Source: Geosiphon pyriformis (taxonomy: Eukaryota; Glomeromycota; Glomeromycetes; Archaeosporales; Geosiphonaceae). From it: DNA of 64,000 nucleotides. The stretch is taken from the NCBI GenBank assembly GCA_016748015.1, contig JAAOMT010000543.1, forward strand, positions 248,001 through 312,000. Reading direction: 5' to 3'. This document shows, one piece after another, positions 1 through 12,141 of this stretch (position 1 is its first letter; the number at the start of each line of letters is the position of its first letter). The notes beneath the pieces were generated by a model. That model was not told the origin of the DNA, did not search any database, and saw only the letters and a program-made list of their open reading frames with translations. Made by a program: the position numbers and the translations under genes.

Positions 1-950
1 TTGTTTATATTTATTTTTTTAGTTTTTAAAGTATTTATTTAAGAATTTAAAAAAGGTTTGGTTTTATTATCTGTCTTAAAACTATTATTAATTATCAAAA
101 ATTCTCTTATTTTTTTAAATTTAGTTTTTATATTTACAAACTGCCTAGAATTAATACTACTTAGAAGTATTTTCAAAATTAAATTTGTCTTGTTACTTTA
201 ATTTTTAATATTTTTAATTAAAATTTTTAGTTTTATATAAAAACATTCTTAACAAAATTATAAATAATCTTTTTTGCTTAGTTATATTATTGTTAATAAT
301 AGTTGTTAAATTTAAAATAAAGAAATTAGTATTTTATAAAATATTAAAAAAATATAACAAAAATAAAATATATTTTTTAAAAACTGTATTTTTAAAAAAA
401 TTTGGAATAAAAAAGAAAAAAAAGTTTTTTTAATTTGAGTTTTAAAATATTTTATAGTTATATTGTATTAAATAGAATTAAGTTACATATTAAAAAAATT
501 ATTATTAATATAAAAAATTGGTTATTATGCTAATAAATAAAATTAATATTTATTTTTACTTATTTAATTAAAAAATTAAAAAATTATATTTATTAAATCT
601 GTTAATAATATAATAATTAAAAGTTTAATTTTTATTAATTATTATATATATAACCGAATATATGTAATTGGTTATTTTATTTTAAATAATAAATATTATT
701 AATTTTTTTAATAACTATATAAATAATATCTTTTTTAGTTAGAAAAAACATTAAATAATTAAACAATTAAAATTTGAAATTTTTTTCTGTTTTTTTATTA
801 ATATATATATTTTTCTATTTAATATTAATGATAATATTAGAATTAACTTAAAAAATCATTTGTTTGCTTTCTTAATTTATTTAAATAAAAAATATAATAA
901 TAATTATTTTTAATTTTAAGAATCATTAAAGTAAGGCATAAAATAATAAC
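1..950. other. AT-rich intergenic DNA
   Basis: Almost pure A/T with long homopolymer runs and stop codons in every frame on both strands. I see no gene, RNA or repeat unit that can be named. Base composition changes sharply near 950, where the next gene relic begins. Confidence 0.7.
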
Positions 951-984
951 AGCAGTCTTATCTTATTGGCAATTATGAACTATT

Positions 985-2810
985 CCTTTATTTTCGAAAA
1001 GATGGATATCTCGAAGTAATGCAACCTTACTTCAACAACAGCTCCAAGCCAGCATTACTGAAAGCGGTATGGAGAAGCGATTTAGGGAATATCTGAAACG
1101 TTTTGAAAAGGACAACGCGAATGAGGAGCGAAGCAGAGCTGCGGTGGCCCTTATAAACCAGGTTTGTATGCCTGTACAGTTGCATTATGCACTGTATAGC
1201 AAGCTCCGGATGGCCATTATTTCCTAGGAATTTGTATCAACCTTTTTTTTTCTATTTCTCAGAAGCACAAAACTGAGGACAAAAAGTTCTGGGAGTTCTT
1301 TGAGAAGAAAAGAACACTGAAAGAAGAGGAGATATGTAATATGTCTCGATCACGAATCTCATCATAAATTTGTATGGCCACAGTTTAATACGAAGCTTAA
1401 GATACTAACTAATATTTCAGAATAAAGAGGAAGAGAAAGAGAAACTTGGTGATGAGAGAAAGGATCCTGAGGATGGGAATGTTGGGAAGAATGTGAACGA
1501 GAGTGAGAAGAACAAGAGAAAGCATGAAGACAATGAGTTACATGTTGATCGAAAATTTCTTTTATTCCTCATCTAATTAATCTCCGCATTTTTATAGAAC
1601 GATAACGCCCAAATTATCATTAAAAACCTCCTGGATCAGTTGCAAGAATGCTCCGCGAATATGACTAATTTAATTTTGAGTTTCCAGATATATCGTCGCG
1701 GCACCGATAATGAGCTGACTCGGGAAGAAATCATGGATTTATTCCCATCATCAAAGTTTGTTCTAAAGCACGTAAAGAAAGATGATTACATGCAGGTTCT
1801 AAAGGAGATTTTTGAACCTATCGATAAGTTGTTTCCGGATGGCACGTTTGATTTCCTTTGTGAATTCTTCTCGGAGGTATTGTCCGCATTTTCATGGGAA
1901 GTTGGGCCTTTTTTTTGTTCATCTAAACATGCACCCTTCTTTATCTTTAGAAATGCAGCCATGAACAATGGGAGATCAAGCTGGAAGGTTTATTGGAGCC
2001 AGAGGAAGATGTATTTTTAAAAAAATTGAAGCGACTTTTGTTTGAGACATTACCAACCTTGTAAGTATCTTTCTTTGGGCTCTGTTTTGTTGGAGTACTT
2101 GAAGATAACTTTGTGTTTTCTTTTAGTTTTGATGCATATGCCTGGCCATACGATAATCCTCTCAAGAACCGCGATATGTTGGAGGAGAAATTTATGAATA
2201 CATACATTCATCCCGTGTTAAAGAAGGCGCTTCATCGATTTTCGAATATTCGCTATATACGTAAGGTTTTTTTTTTCAAGTGTTTAAAGTAAAGGCCACA
2301 TTTCTCATTTTTTTGTAGCGGCAATAAGCAATCGACGCCTCAACATATCGGAAGTCTATCTCCAATCAGAAAGGAAATGCTGATAGAGCATACGGCATTG
2401 CATACACGACGAACGAAAAACCATATGAGATCTCGGTCACGGAGGGATTCAAACCATATGAAGTTGAAAATTCCAAGGAGATATCAGATTAAGTTCAAAA
2501 TGCACGTGCGGCGAAGGATATGTTATACCATGTTGTTGTATCAGAGGTGAAGTTGAAGCGAGTACCACCAACCCAATTTCGGGTTTACATGGTACAAAGC
2601 ATTAGCCTCAATCTTCGGTTTTCTTTTATGGATTACTTAGGTATGATCACTGCAAGGGGAGGACATTCGCGAGTTATTATAATGAGACCTTTTTTTCTTT
2701 AGGTATCCATAAACTTTTTTGAAATTGACACGTGCGAAATTCCGACAGTTTCGAGGGAAATCGGTTTATTTCCGTTTTTCTTCCGAGCAGTTGTGACTTG
2801 AGCAGTAAGT
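985..2810 (+). pseudogene. Broken multi-exon gene for a charged protein of unknown function
   Basis: Protein-like exons are separated by short GT-AG introns. An early exon (about 1020-1159) ends in a segment reading ALINQ. A Glu/Lys-rich segment (about 1423-1558) is followed by a conserved-looking domain (about 1600-2383) with motifs such as LTREEIMDLFPSSKF and YAWPYDNPLKNRDMLEEKF. Introns at 1877-1950, 2060-2125 and 2262-2319 join it in frame. The reading frame then breaks: a one-base shift occurs near 2378 just after SERK, and the continuation (AYGIAYTTNEKPYEISVTEG) meets an in-frame TAA at 2490-2492. The 3' part (EIDTCEIPTVSREIG) lies in yet another frame. The early Glu/Lys exons also do not join in phase. 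I believe related proteins recur in arbuscular mycorrhizal fungal genomes, but I know no function for them. Reading it as a decayed copy is an inference; assembly errors could mimic some of the breaks. Confidence 0.5.
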
Positions 2811-3064
2811 AACATTACTATTCGATAATATTTTTGAGCTCGATATTTACTAATTTTCATCTATTGTATAGCTGATGGTTGGTGCCACTGATAGAGAATT
2901 CCAATTAGTGAGGACCAACATGATTATTTAGGTTTTTTCCCACATTTTTATTATGAAGCCTTCGCATGTAAAATCTATTTTATTCTTTCGCATTGAGACT
3001 TTTAAATAATTAAGAATAATTTGAATTTTCAATTTAGTTCAACATCGTTATTTTAATATTGGTT

Positions 3065-4285
3065 GGGGTCCAGGGTGCTATGTCTTCAACTCTCGCTGAG
3101 CTCACCGCTATTGCGTTGGCCTTGAGTGTGTCCCTGATGGTAAAGAGTGTGTGATAAATACGGATAGTCAGGCGGTCATTCTGATGTGTAGATCTGAATT
3201 GCGGTCTCGCAAACCTGATTTTAGAGACAAGTGTTGGCTGGAGCGTCGTAGAATTGCCGAGATCATTCGAGACAAGAATTTGCGTGTGCATTTGATTAAG
3301 GTGAAGGATCATTCTGGCGTTTTCGGCAATGAAGTTGCGGATGGTTTGGCCGGCGTGGCTGCCTTTTCTGGTCGGTTTTTGCCGCTGAAAGTTTCGAAGG
3401 CCTTTTTACGAAGTCGCTTTGGTCCGGCGATCTCTGGGAATGCTCGTCGTCTATATGACTCTGCGAGCTGTGCTAGTTGGGAAGTGAAGTGGGCTGAGAA
3501 GTTTTTGGACTAGGATCTTCTTAATGATATTGATTGGGATCGCACGGTTGGTTTGGGATCCTGACCTTCATTTTGGGGCTGGTTTCACCAGTGCTAAGTC
3601 GGTCGGTTTGAGAACTTATATTATGAAGGCGTTACATGGCAGATTGCCGGTGGCGGTACGTAAAAAGAAATACGACGTCGCTTACCCAAGTGTTGATAGA
3701 ATACTCGAACCAAGTGTTTGTATGTGCTACCAATGTGGATGTCAGATCTAATATTGCTGTCGAATTAGGGTCGATCTGGTCGAAGTGGTCGGGCTTGCGT
3801 TTGTGTGAGTCCAGGATTCTGCAGGATCTTCATCCTTTGTCTTCCCGTGAATGTTTGGACAATGCGGCATCTGTTAGCCGGCTATATATGACTCTATCTA
3901 AGGGCTTTATTTTCCGGGAATGGTTTCTAGAGGCTCTTAGTGTTTATATGTCCCAAGGTTGCCGCCTCTAAGATTGTGGAGTTTGTGCGGTCCTTTGTGA
4001 TCGTACACAGAGAGAGGGTTTGGGTTTCAATGTCGAAGTTGAGGGTTGAGTCCGAGAGGTTGGGTTCGATTGGTGTTGTGGATGAGGAGGTTGTGGATTT
4101 TGGTACCGTTGAGGTTATTGCTTTGAATGGCTTGCCTGGTATTGGTTTGTTCGGTATTGAGCATTTGAGATACTTTAGTTTATTTTCTGTTTCAAAATTT
4201 TTTCTAATATTTCGGATGTGTGACGCGTGGTTTGTATGTGTCTGCTGGTTTGTTGTAGGTAGTGGAAGGACCTCACTTTGTTAAG
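3065..4285 (+). mobile_element. Dead non-LTR (LINE) retrotransposon 3' end, RNase H domain
   Basis: An RNase H-like domain is readable: SSTLAELTAIALAL holds the catalytic Glu, VINTDSQAV the central Asp, and GNEVADGLAG the last Asp. After it comes the usual LINE tail: a helical segment with ALHGRLPVAVRKKKYDVAYP, a Cys-rich patch (CMCYQCGC) and a terminal helix ending near ERVWVSMSKLRVE. The frame changes several times: a base is missing near 3120, an in-frame TAG ends the segment at 3513, and further shifts lie near 3560, 3715 and 3940. The element cannot make protein. The reverse transcriptase domain is not visible upstream, so this is a 5'-truncated copy. The higher G/C content than the surroundings fits a fairly recent arrival. 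Confidence 0.75.
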
Positions 4286-4309
4286 GCATAATATTAAAAA
4301 AATTGGCTT

Positions 4310-4772
4310 TTAGATTTTATATCTGAAACCACAATCAACAGGGATTTCAGTGAATGGTTTCGAAGAAATCGTATGCTAGCCTCAATTTTTATCTTGTTAG
4401 CCACGACGGATTTAACATTAAATCTTTATCTTTGGATCGAAACCTGTGGATTTTCTTTTTTCCATGTAAAATATTCCGTCAAAGCAAAGAAGTGGCACAA
4501 GCAAAAATTTTTTCGTAGAGGATATAGTCCAATTGATTAGCCAGGTAATTTCATTAAGAAAATTAAAATTAGGTTTTATACGGATTTATTAAAATTCAGA
4601 CTTTTTTTCATATGTACTATAACCTGTAACTATAATCAATGTATTGCCTGATACAGATTCTTTATCAATACGATACCATCTCTCAGAATATTATTCCTTT
4701 CCTTTGTTTTCTTTTCATTCATTGTTAGTTCTTTTATCCTAACTGCCGACATAATAGGATAAAACCGGCGCA
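4310..4772 (+). pseudogene. Fragment of a large membrane-protein gene, paralogue of the 19.4-22.8 kb locus
   Basis: Directly after the LINE tail, the translation contains DFSEWFRRNRMLASIF and, after a frame shift, FFVEDIVQLISQ followed by a GT donor. These match SEWFQKHRKLASIL and VLIEDIPQLVIQ at 22.2-22.5 kb, in the same order. The next exon (from about 4653) reads ILYQYDTISQNIIPF, matching ILYQQHTLSYSTIPF at about 22.53 kb. Only the C-terminal transmembrane part is present; the long extracellular part is missing. It abuts the LINE, so a retrotransposon insertion may have separated or replaced the 5' part. The frame shift and truncation mean it is not functional. Confidence 0.65.
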
Positions 4773-5427
4773 GCAAATCGAAGAACAATTAGGCCGAAAT
4801 TAAAATATTGACTGACATAATCAACAATTTCAGAAAAAATAAACTATTTGAATTTCGGGTTTCATTGAAGACATATGATCTTTACAAAAACTTTTTAAGA
4901 AACTGAATTTCTTTTTCTATGATATGAATTCGGTCTGGGTGAGGAGGTTTCTTAATCTTAAAACTTGTAATCTAAATACCTAGCTTATATCTTTTATATT
5001 GTAAATTTTTGCAACATATTACTTTGTAATGCCAAGTTCTTTATATTTGACAATTCGTTATTAATTAGGAACAAGTATTGGGGATAAAAAACCTAAATTT
5101 TGAGCAAAAATATATGAGATCTTGAAGGGTAGATTGATGTAATATTTTCTTGGAATATTAATTCAGAATTGAAATTATCTCATATAATTTATTTTACTTA
5201 AATGACATTTAATCACTTTTGTATATATTTGAAATTAGAAAAAATATAAAGCCTCAATTTGCCAAATCTTTGAGTAAGTAATAAATATGGAGCAGAAAAA
5301 GTAAAAAAAAGGATTGTTTAAGAGGAATTTTCAAAATCTCTTGAATATCAGTGTTTTTTTTTAATGGATTAAAAAACAACAACAAAATAATTTATGTTTT
5401 TTTTTATAGATTTGATAATTATTTAAA
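4773..5427 (+). repeat. Direct duplication, copy 1 (left of the gap)
   Basis: About 655 bases starting gcaaatcgaagaacaattag are repeated at 5608-6262 with only scattered substitutions (for example tgaagac versus tgaggac, and aacaagt versus aacgagt), roughly 97 percent identity by eye. Copy 1 continues from the 3' end of the membrane-gene fragment, so it is probably its old 3' flank. No coding potential is seen. Confidence 0.85.
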
Positions 5428-5587
5428 TAAAAAATTTTTAATAAAATAAATTTTTTTGATATAAAAGCTAATAATTAAAATCTTAAATCTAATAAAGAAG
5501 TTAAAAGTACTTATTTTTTGAATCTTTCTATTGTAATTCTATAAATTCAAGAATTGTATTACAAACTTGTTAAATTGTTAATTTATT

Positions 5588-5607
5588 NNNNNNNNNNNNN
5601 NNNNNNN
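5588..5607. other. Assembly gap of 20 N
   Basis: Twenty consecutive N at 5588-5607 mark a scaffold join of unknown true length. The sequence on the right starts at the same point of the duplicated segment that begins at 4773 on the left. Confidence 0.99.
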
Positions 5608-6262
5608 GCAAATCGAAGAACAATTAGGCCGAAATTAAAATATTGACTGACATAATCAACAATTTCAGAAAAAATAAACTATTTGAATTTCGGGTTTCAT
5701 TGAGGACATATGATCTTTACAAAAACTTTTTAAGAAACTGAATTTCTTTTTCTATGATATGAATTCGGTCTGGATGAGGAGGTTTCTTAATCTTAAAAAT
5801 TGTAATCTAAATACCTAGCTTATATCTTTTATATTGTAAATTTTTGCAACATAGTACTTTGTAATGCCAAGTTCTTTATATTGGACAATTCGTTATTAAT
5901 TAGGAACGAGTATTGGGGATAAAAAACCTAAATTTTGAGCAAAAATATATGAGATCTTGAAGAGTAGATTGATGCAATATTTTCTTGGAATATTAATTCA
6001 GAATTGAAATTATCTCGTATAATTTATTTTACTTAAATGACATTTAATCACTTTTGTATATATTTGAAATTAGAAAAAATATAAAGCCTCAATTTGCCAA
6101 ATCTTTGAGTAAGTAATAAATATAGAGCAGAAAAAGTAAAAAAAAGGATTGTTTAAGAGGAATTTCCAAAACTTCTCGAATATTAGTGTTTTTTTTAATG
6201 GATTAAAAAACGACAACAAAATAATTTCTGTTTTTTTTTTGTAGATTTGATAATTATTTAAA
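5608..6262 (+). repeat. Direct duplication, copy 2 (right of the gap)
   Basis: Near-identical to 4773-5427 and beginning exactly at the gap edge. Similarity stops near 6262, where copy 2 continues with cactattttccc while copy 1 continues with taaaaaattttt. Either a true duplication or two haplotypes/alternative contigs joined in tandem. Confidence 0.85.
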
Positions 6263-7660
6263 CACTATTTTCCCAATAAAAATTTATATTTTTCAATTAA
6301 TTTTAAGATATTAACGAACCAGATTGTGGGTATTTTTTCAATGGTTATATTATTTAAAAGATATTGTTTTAAATTACAATTTTGATTTTGAACATTTTGA
6401 AAAAATTTAATTTACATGATATTTAGTCACATGAAATTTATTTCTCATTATCAATTATATGATAATTAAAAAGGCTTTTTCACGAAACCATCTCACCAAA
6501 ATTAAGGTGATGAGTCCATTTTGGGTTGTATTAAATTAATAGATACATCTACATGTTGCTGTAAACTTAAAAAGGAAAAATTAAAATGAATTAATGGATA
6601 CATATTAATTTTATTCTAAAAAAATTATTTTCTATTTATTCCTTGTATTCCTTGCTTTTATCAAAGCAAATGATCAAAAAAACCCATGTAACTCCTCCAG
6701 ATCAAAGCATTAATACTCATGATTTTATCGACGATAGTTTCCATAATGTAACAGAACTCATCAATTCTAGTTTAGGTGATTATTGGCTATTTAAACCCTC
6801 CAGAAAAAATGGTGCCCCCTTATTTAAATTGTTTCTAGAATCTTTTAAATGATCCACATTAAATTTTACTTATTGCCTAAGAGATTGTGCTTTGTGACTT
6901 GTAAACAAAGATAAGGCAAAGGATAACGATAACGATTACGATTTGACAAGATCATTTTGTAAAGTATACTTTGGATAGTTTTTTTTGTAATTCCTATAGT
7001 GAAACTCTATTTTAATATAGTGTACAACTCCAATGTATATATTATTTTAAAAGTTAATGTACAATTCACTAAATTGACTTATTGTAATGATATTATGAAT
7101 GTAAAAACTAGAATTTTCAGTTTTCAGACTTTATTTTAATATCAATTTTAATGATTATTTCACAGCTGAAAATTTTGTCTAAAGACTATATCTTTTATAG
7201 ACTATATTAAACCAGAGGATCCGACTCTTTGATTTTACATAAATTTTACTTTTTTTTTTGGAAAAACTTTAGATTTTATTTATATCAGAATTTACTCGTT
7301 TCAAAGATTTACAAAGATTCAAAGTAATCCAGTGATGGCGTTTAATGGCGTATCCATTTAATGAGATTTAGAGTTTTGGTTGACGTATAGAACTTCAAAA
7401 ATTGATAACAGATAAATCTCATAAGAGAGAGAGAAAAGACAAATATTTCTCTAAACCCTTCAACAAAGAATGTAATTGGTGTTTTCACGATAAAATGTAA
7501 AACTAAATTCACGTTTTTTCCTGTTTTGATCAATGAAATTCAAGTCCAGATTAAGTGTCAGGGTACAATAGGGTGTGTGATAAAGTTAAAGGTTGAACAC
7601 CCACTCACGCAAATAGTGAATAATGTGGCATTAGTTTTGGATTGTCTTGGCTAACTTTTC
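6263..7660. other. AT-rich intergenic DNA with one short open frame
   Basis: Mostly AT-rich non-coding sequence. A 60-codon plus-strand frame starts with ATG at 6670 and ends at 6852 (contains DFIDDSFHNVTELI). It looks moderately protein-like but has no partner exons I can join and no recognised motif, so I do not call it a gene. Nothing else is visible. Confidence 0.5.
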
Positions 7661-7676
7661 CATATTTAACTTAGGT

Positions 7677-7678
<2 letters not shown>

Positions 7679-7748
<70 letters not shown>

Positions 7749-7757
7749 TGTGTGTGT
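7679..7757 (+). repeat. TG dinucleotide microsatellite
   Basis: About 39 TG units with a single TA interruption near 7741. Read in frame it gives a meaningless Cys-Val run. Such tracts are length-variable. Confidence 0.98.
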
Positions 7758-7922
7758 AGGTTTGACCAATATCTCGGGACTAAAATTTCGCGTTCTCAGG
7801 TTTGCTAACAGGAGTCGGTTATTTTGTGATCGTCTTGTAATCAGTTATCATTGCATTCAATGCAGTTTTTTGCTACATAGTGGTGGGGGTATCATCATTT
7901 GATTAAACGGTAGATATTTAAC

Positions 7923-8111
7923 ATGTTCTTTAATCGGCTAACTAAAAAGAAAGGAGAAGGTTCTCACGACGGTTTGACGACTTTTAATATCTCTCCTGAA
8001 ATATCTTGCACCGATTATGATCGTACAAAGATCAATATATCTCGTCATTCTTTGAATTTGAAAAATTTTCATTATTTAGAAAACTTCCAAATAACTTTTT
8101 TTTTAATTTAA
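7923..8111 (+). CDS. Possible short ORF or lone exon, unknown
   Basis: ATG to TAA, 62 codons. The first 45 are charged and polar with balanced codon use (NRLTKKKGEGSHDGLTTF, then SCTDYDRTKINISRHS); the end is Phe/Leu-rich as expected of AT-rich non-coding sequence. No signal peptide, no recognised motif, and no splice partner was found. It could be the first exon of a lost gene or chance. Confidence 0.2.
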   Translation: MFFNRLTKKKGEGSHDGLTTFNISPEISCTDYDRTKINISRHSLNLKNFHYLENFQITFFLI

Positions 8112-10413
8112 GAATAATTGATTAAATGAGCTATCAGTTCAAATAAATTTGACACATAAATTGCATTTTATTAAAGGTCTTTAATTAAAACGTCTTTATA
8201 ATAAATTCTTATCTCACCTTTACTCAATTGGCTTGTTTAGGACCCTTATGATTAACCGAAAAATCAAGCAAGCAATAAACAAAAATAACTTTGTTAAATT
8301 TTTTAAACCTTTTTTTAAAAATCATTCAAGTTGAAATTTGAACAATTAAAATTTTTGATTGGCAAATAATTTTCTGAAAACAAATTAAATTAATTATATC
8401 CATTAAAAAAAGTTATCCTATATCTAATTATGCACAATAAATTAGTATTTTCATTATTGGAATTTGAAATATATTTTTTTTTGAAAAAGAAATCAAACTT
8501 ATATATATAATAAACTATTGACATTATGAACCTATTTTCTATGATAGCTAACTTGAATTGTTACCTGTTAACTTTTTTCTAATTATTTTTGCATAGCTGC
8601 ATTGGCTATCCAATCGAAGTATCGTTTCAGATCAAGGTATATATTGGACGATCAAATTTTCGGACTCTGTGTCTTCCGAAAAAAGCCAAAAATCTCGCCG
8701 AATTTAGAAATTGGTAATTAGTCGTGTTTGTGTACTATTTATATTTTGGTGTACAATATTTGCTTTGTTACACAAAATGATTATTTTACTTTTCGGTACT
8801 AGTATCTTCACTTTGTAGCAAGTTAAAATTGTCTGCACTTATCCTTATTAACTACTTGCATATTATTATTATAATCATTCTGTTACGATAAGAATCATCC
8901 CAGCATTCTTAGTTGTCTTGTTAATAATCCCACGCGGTTTTAATCTTTTCCAGTTTCTTCCCTCCCCCCAAACTATTTGAGTTGTACATTATATGCCACT
9001 TTTTTTTTCTATTACTTGATCCTTGAAAAGTATACTGCTATTTTACGGTTTTTTTTTCATTTCTTGCATCAAAATACTAACATTAAGCAGAATTAAAATA
9101 TAGATTCAACTTTTTTTTTGAGGGATTATTACATCAATAGAATTTTGAGATTTGATTTTAATTCAACTCCAAACAAAATTACCAAAAAAATTTATCCTCT
9201 TTCAAAATTTCATTGGCTAATTTCACTATTTATTTAAAAAAAAAATTTTTATTAGTCCCCTTTTATAATTTTCTTTCCTCTTTGTAATCTTTGTCGTTAA
9301 TTCGAGAACTAAATATTTTCTACGATCTTTGTGGCAGGACAGCAGCCAAGTAACGTGTAAGGTAGTTAGTCCTATGAATGCAAATTTCTAATATTGACTA
9401 TCAAGTTCAGAAATACTAGTGATTAGCATTTTTATTCGTTTCAAACCTTTTTACCCCTGCTGACGACTGGCGAATTGAAAAAAAAAAAATTGCCAAAAAA
9501 AAAACACATCAAATTATTGAAAGAACAAACCCTCTGCACTTTCCCGCAGATACAAATTACTTTAGAAGTTATTACTCTGCTACATTAACACTGACACAAA
9601 AACATCAATATCATCTACAGACGCACATTCCCTCTTCTACTCTTGGCTTTTATACTCATATTCCCATAATATTCTATTTACTCCCCCCTTTCTTGCTCTT
9701 TCCTCTCTCTCTATCTTCTTTTGACTCGTTTCCATCCAAAAAATTTTCAAATCTAAATGTCATGCCAAAAAAATTATCTTTTCAAATTTAAATTATCTTT
9801 TTGGGTATCATACCATTGATGAAAAAATTCCTCACAATACCTTAATTATTGGTTATCTGCATGAATTTTTTTCGTCTTTAATCCTTTTTCTTTTCGTTAT
9901 TTTCTTTCATTTTAATTGTTAAGAAACGCGAGACCATTGTTCTGTGGGTGTGGCTTAAAGCGTCAACTTTCAGGTAATATTTTGAAAAAATTAAAATTTT
10001 TTCGTTGTTTCTCAATCATGTTTTACTCAAAGACTCGTGTAGCAAACTGCTTACCACCATATTTATACAAAACTGTTTCATATCTTCCATCTGCTTTATT
10101 TTATTATTTTTCCGCCTATAGATATATTCAACTAAACCATACGCCTTTTCATGGTTTTTCTGTTTTTTTTTTTTGCCAAACTTCTTGAAAACAAACTCAA
10201 AACACATTCAAATTAAAACTATCGACTCCCTACTCCAACTTCCATATTGGTGCTTTTCTCTACGCCCTCGTAATTTCCATCTTCTATTCCATCCTCTATT
10301 GAGTTAGAGCAGCACACAACTATCATATAGTTAATATATATTTTTAATATTAATAGCCTCAACTTCAATATTCAACTTCAAAAGAAATTTTTTATATTAT
10401 TTTAATTTCCATT
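8112..10413. other. Intergenic; upstream region of the 10.4 kb gene
   Basis: AT-rich with several pyrimidine-rich tracts at 8940-9000, 9590-9750 and 10220-10300, typical of fungal promoters and leaders. An open frame at 9916-10188 lacks convincing protein character and may lie in the leader. A short segment near 8590-8700 (SFQIKVYIGRSNF, then LCLPKKAKNLAEF) is faintly protein-like and may be a relic. No gene is called here. Confidence 0.5.
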
Positions 10414-12141
10414 ATGTTGTGGATAACGAAATCAAAGGCAAACAAAAGTCAAGAAGAGCAAATATTTTTATCTTCAATACCGCAACCAAAAAACTCAACC
10501 CGAGGAGTAAACTGGAAAATTTTGCCTACAAAAAAAAGGATAAAAGGACCTTCCACTTTATTGTTCAATACGATCCCACTGTTGCTATTTTTGACCCTAT
10601 TTTCCCATTTCAATACTGTTTACGCGTTAGGCGGAAGGATTATTTTGAAACGGGAGTATGGCAAGTATTTTGTTCTTTGCGTTTCCAGTAAATTTAATCC
10701 TGTATTCATTAGAAAGTTCATTCTGCATTTGACAATTAGATTTTTACGCTTTATTTTAATCAATTTTATCATTTCAACAGTTGGTAGTAATGTAGAATGT
10801 GGAGACTTACCGCTTGGAAATGGGGATATTTATTGTAAACCCACTGCTCAAGATAAATTTCAACTGGGTCAGTTCGTAAAATTTGCCTGGAATACCCAAG
10901 CGAATCCTTACTCAGTTCAAGAGAAGCTAGATATTTATTTGTATCGTGATGAAGGACAGAAGCTAATTCAGGAGTGGAAAAAATATGACAATAAAAATGG
11001 ATTTGTGTCTACTCAGGTCGACGAGACTTGGTTTCCCCAGTATGATTCTTCGCTGAATAATACCTATCATTTTTTTTATATTGTTGAACCAGTGGATCAG
11101 CCTGTTAACTTTAATAATGCTGGCCCAAAATTTCAGATCGCTAGTAAGTTTATTAGTAATTTTAACCAAAACCCAGTTCACATATAGATTTCAATTTTCA
11201 ATAGTCAAACTTCATTAAAATCTAATGATGCTCGCCTGTTTATTTTTTATAAAGACCTTCCACCCGTAATCACATCATCAAAGACCACAATATCAACTAC
11301 CACTCAAAGTTCGACTGCTTCGATTTTAAATGCACAAACCCAATCTCTAGCTCTTCCTTTGGCGAAAAGTTCAAATAATCACTTATCACCAGCTATGATA
11401 GCGATAATAACAACAGTCGGAATTTTACTACTGATTATTATCGCAGGAATCGCTTTTATCATTGTTTCACGATCAAGAAGAATAAACAAGCGACATCAAA
11501 GCTTATCAAATATATCCACCTCATCAAATACTCCAATGGTTTCAACAATACCTTTTCTCCTGGGTAAAGATCGTCGCAAAAATCGTAAACGTGATCCAGA
11601 ATCACCAATAGAAGGATCTTCTATTCATTCTACCACGCCATTAGCCAATAAAAATAGTATGTCCAGTCTAAGTCAAAAACTTGGAACAGTAGCTGGAGGA
11701 ATAGGTGTAACGACTACGATATCTACAATAAACACACCTCTTGGAACAACACCACAACCTGGGCAAACACCACCACATACTATTCCATTCTCATCAGATG
11801 GTCATCAACAGCTACCTGCATTCGATGCTGCCATGATCTCTGATGCATATCGTCAAGGATTACGTAAGCCAGATTGGAAAGCTAATGACGAAGATGAGGA
11901 ATTTGATGCCGATATTGATCAATTGTCAGAGAAAGAACGACAGAGACGACGAGAAGCCAAAGAATTAATGAAAAAAGAATTGGCAGAAGAAGGTCGAGGA
12001 TTGCATAGTGTGCAACGACGACACACTAAACTTCAAGTTCACAAGGTGGAAGAAGAAGATACATCAGAAATTGGATCGTCGATAGCATCAACAGCAATGG
12101 GTGGTGGTGGTGGCAGTGGTACAAGTTTTAATGGACCATAA
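10414..12141 (+). CDS. Single-pass type I membrane protein with extracellular beta-type domain
   Basis: Proposed exons 10414-10664, 10788-11143 and 11255-12141 give 497 residues. The second junction is clear: GCTA then gtaagt at 11144, with the exon resuming at 11255 in frame. The first junction is less certain. Residues 46-72 are a hydrophobic signal/anchor segment (PLLLFLTLF) ending VYA; the stretch before it is unusually long, so the true start may differ. A soluble domain follows (VECGDLPLGNGDIYCK, then FKLGQ-like and FAWNTQANPY), resembling fungal Kre9/Knh1-like or DUF7137-like extracellular domains. A Ser/Thr-rich stalk and a strong membrane segment (IAIITTVGILLLIIIAGIAF) come next. The cytosolic tail is basic and then acidic, with a charged helix near SEKERQRRREAKELMKKEL and a Gly run near the end. 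It is probably a cell-surface protein facing the wall. The domain family is an inference. Confidence 0.75.

Noticed and set aside
7678-7902. Open frame of alternating Cys and Val
   Set aside because: It is the TG microsatellite read in frame, followed by unrelated sequence.
9916-10188. 90-codon plus-strand frame upstream of the type I membrane protein
   Set aside because: No in-frame junction to the gene, Phe/Tyr-rich low-information composition; more likely leader or promoter sequence.
10419-10691. Alternative frame overlapping exon 1 of the type I membrane protein
   Set aside because: The other frame carries the hydrophobic signal segment and joins the next exons; this one is a shadow.
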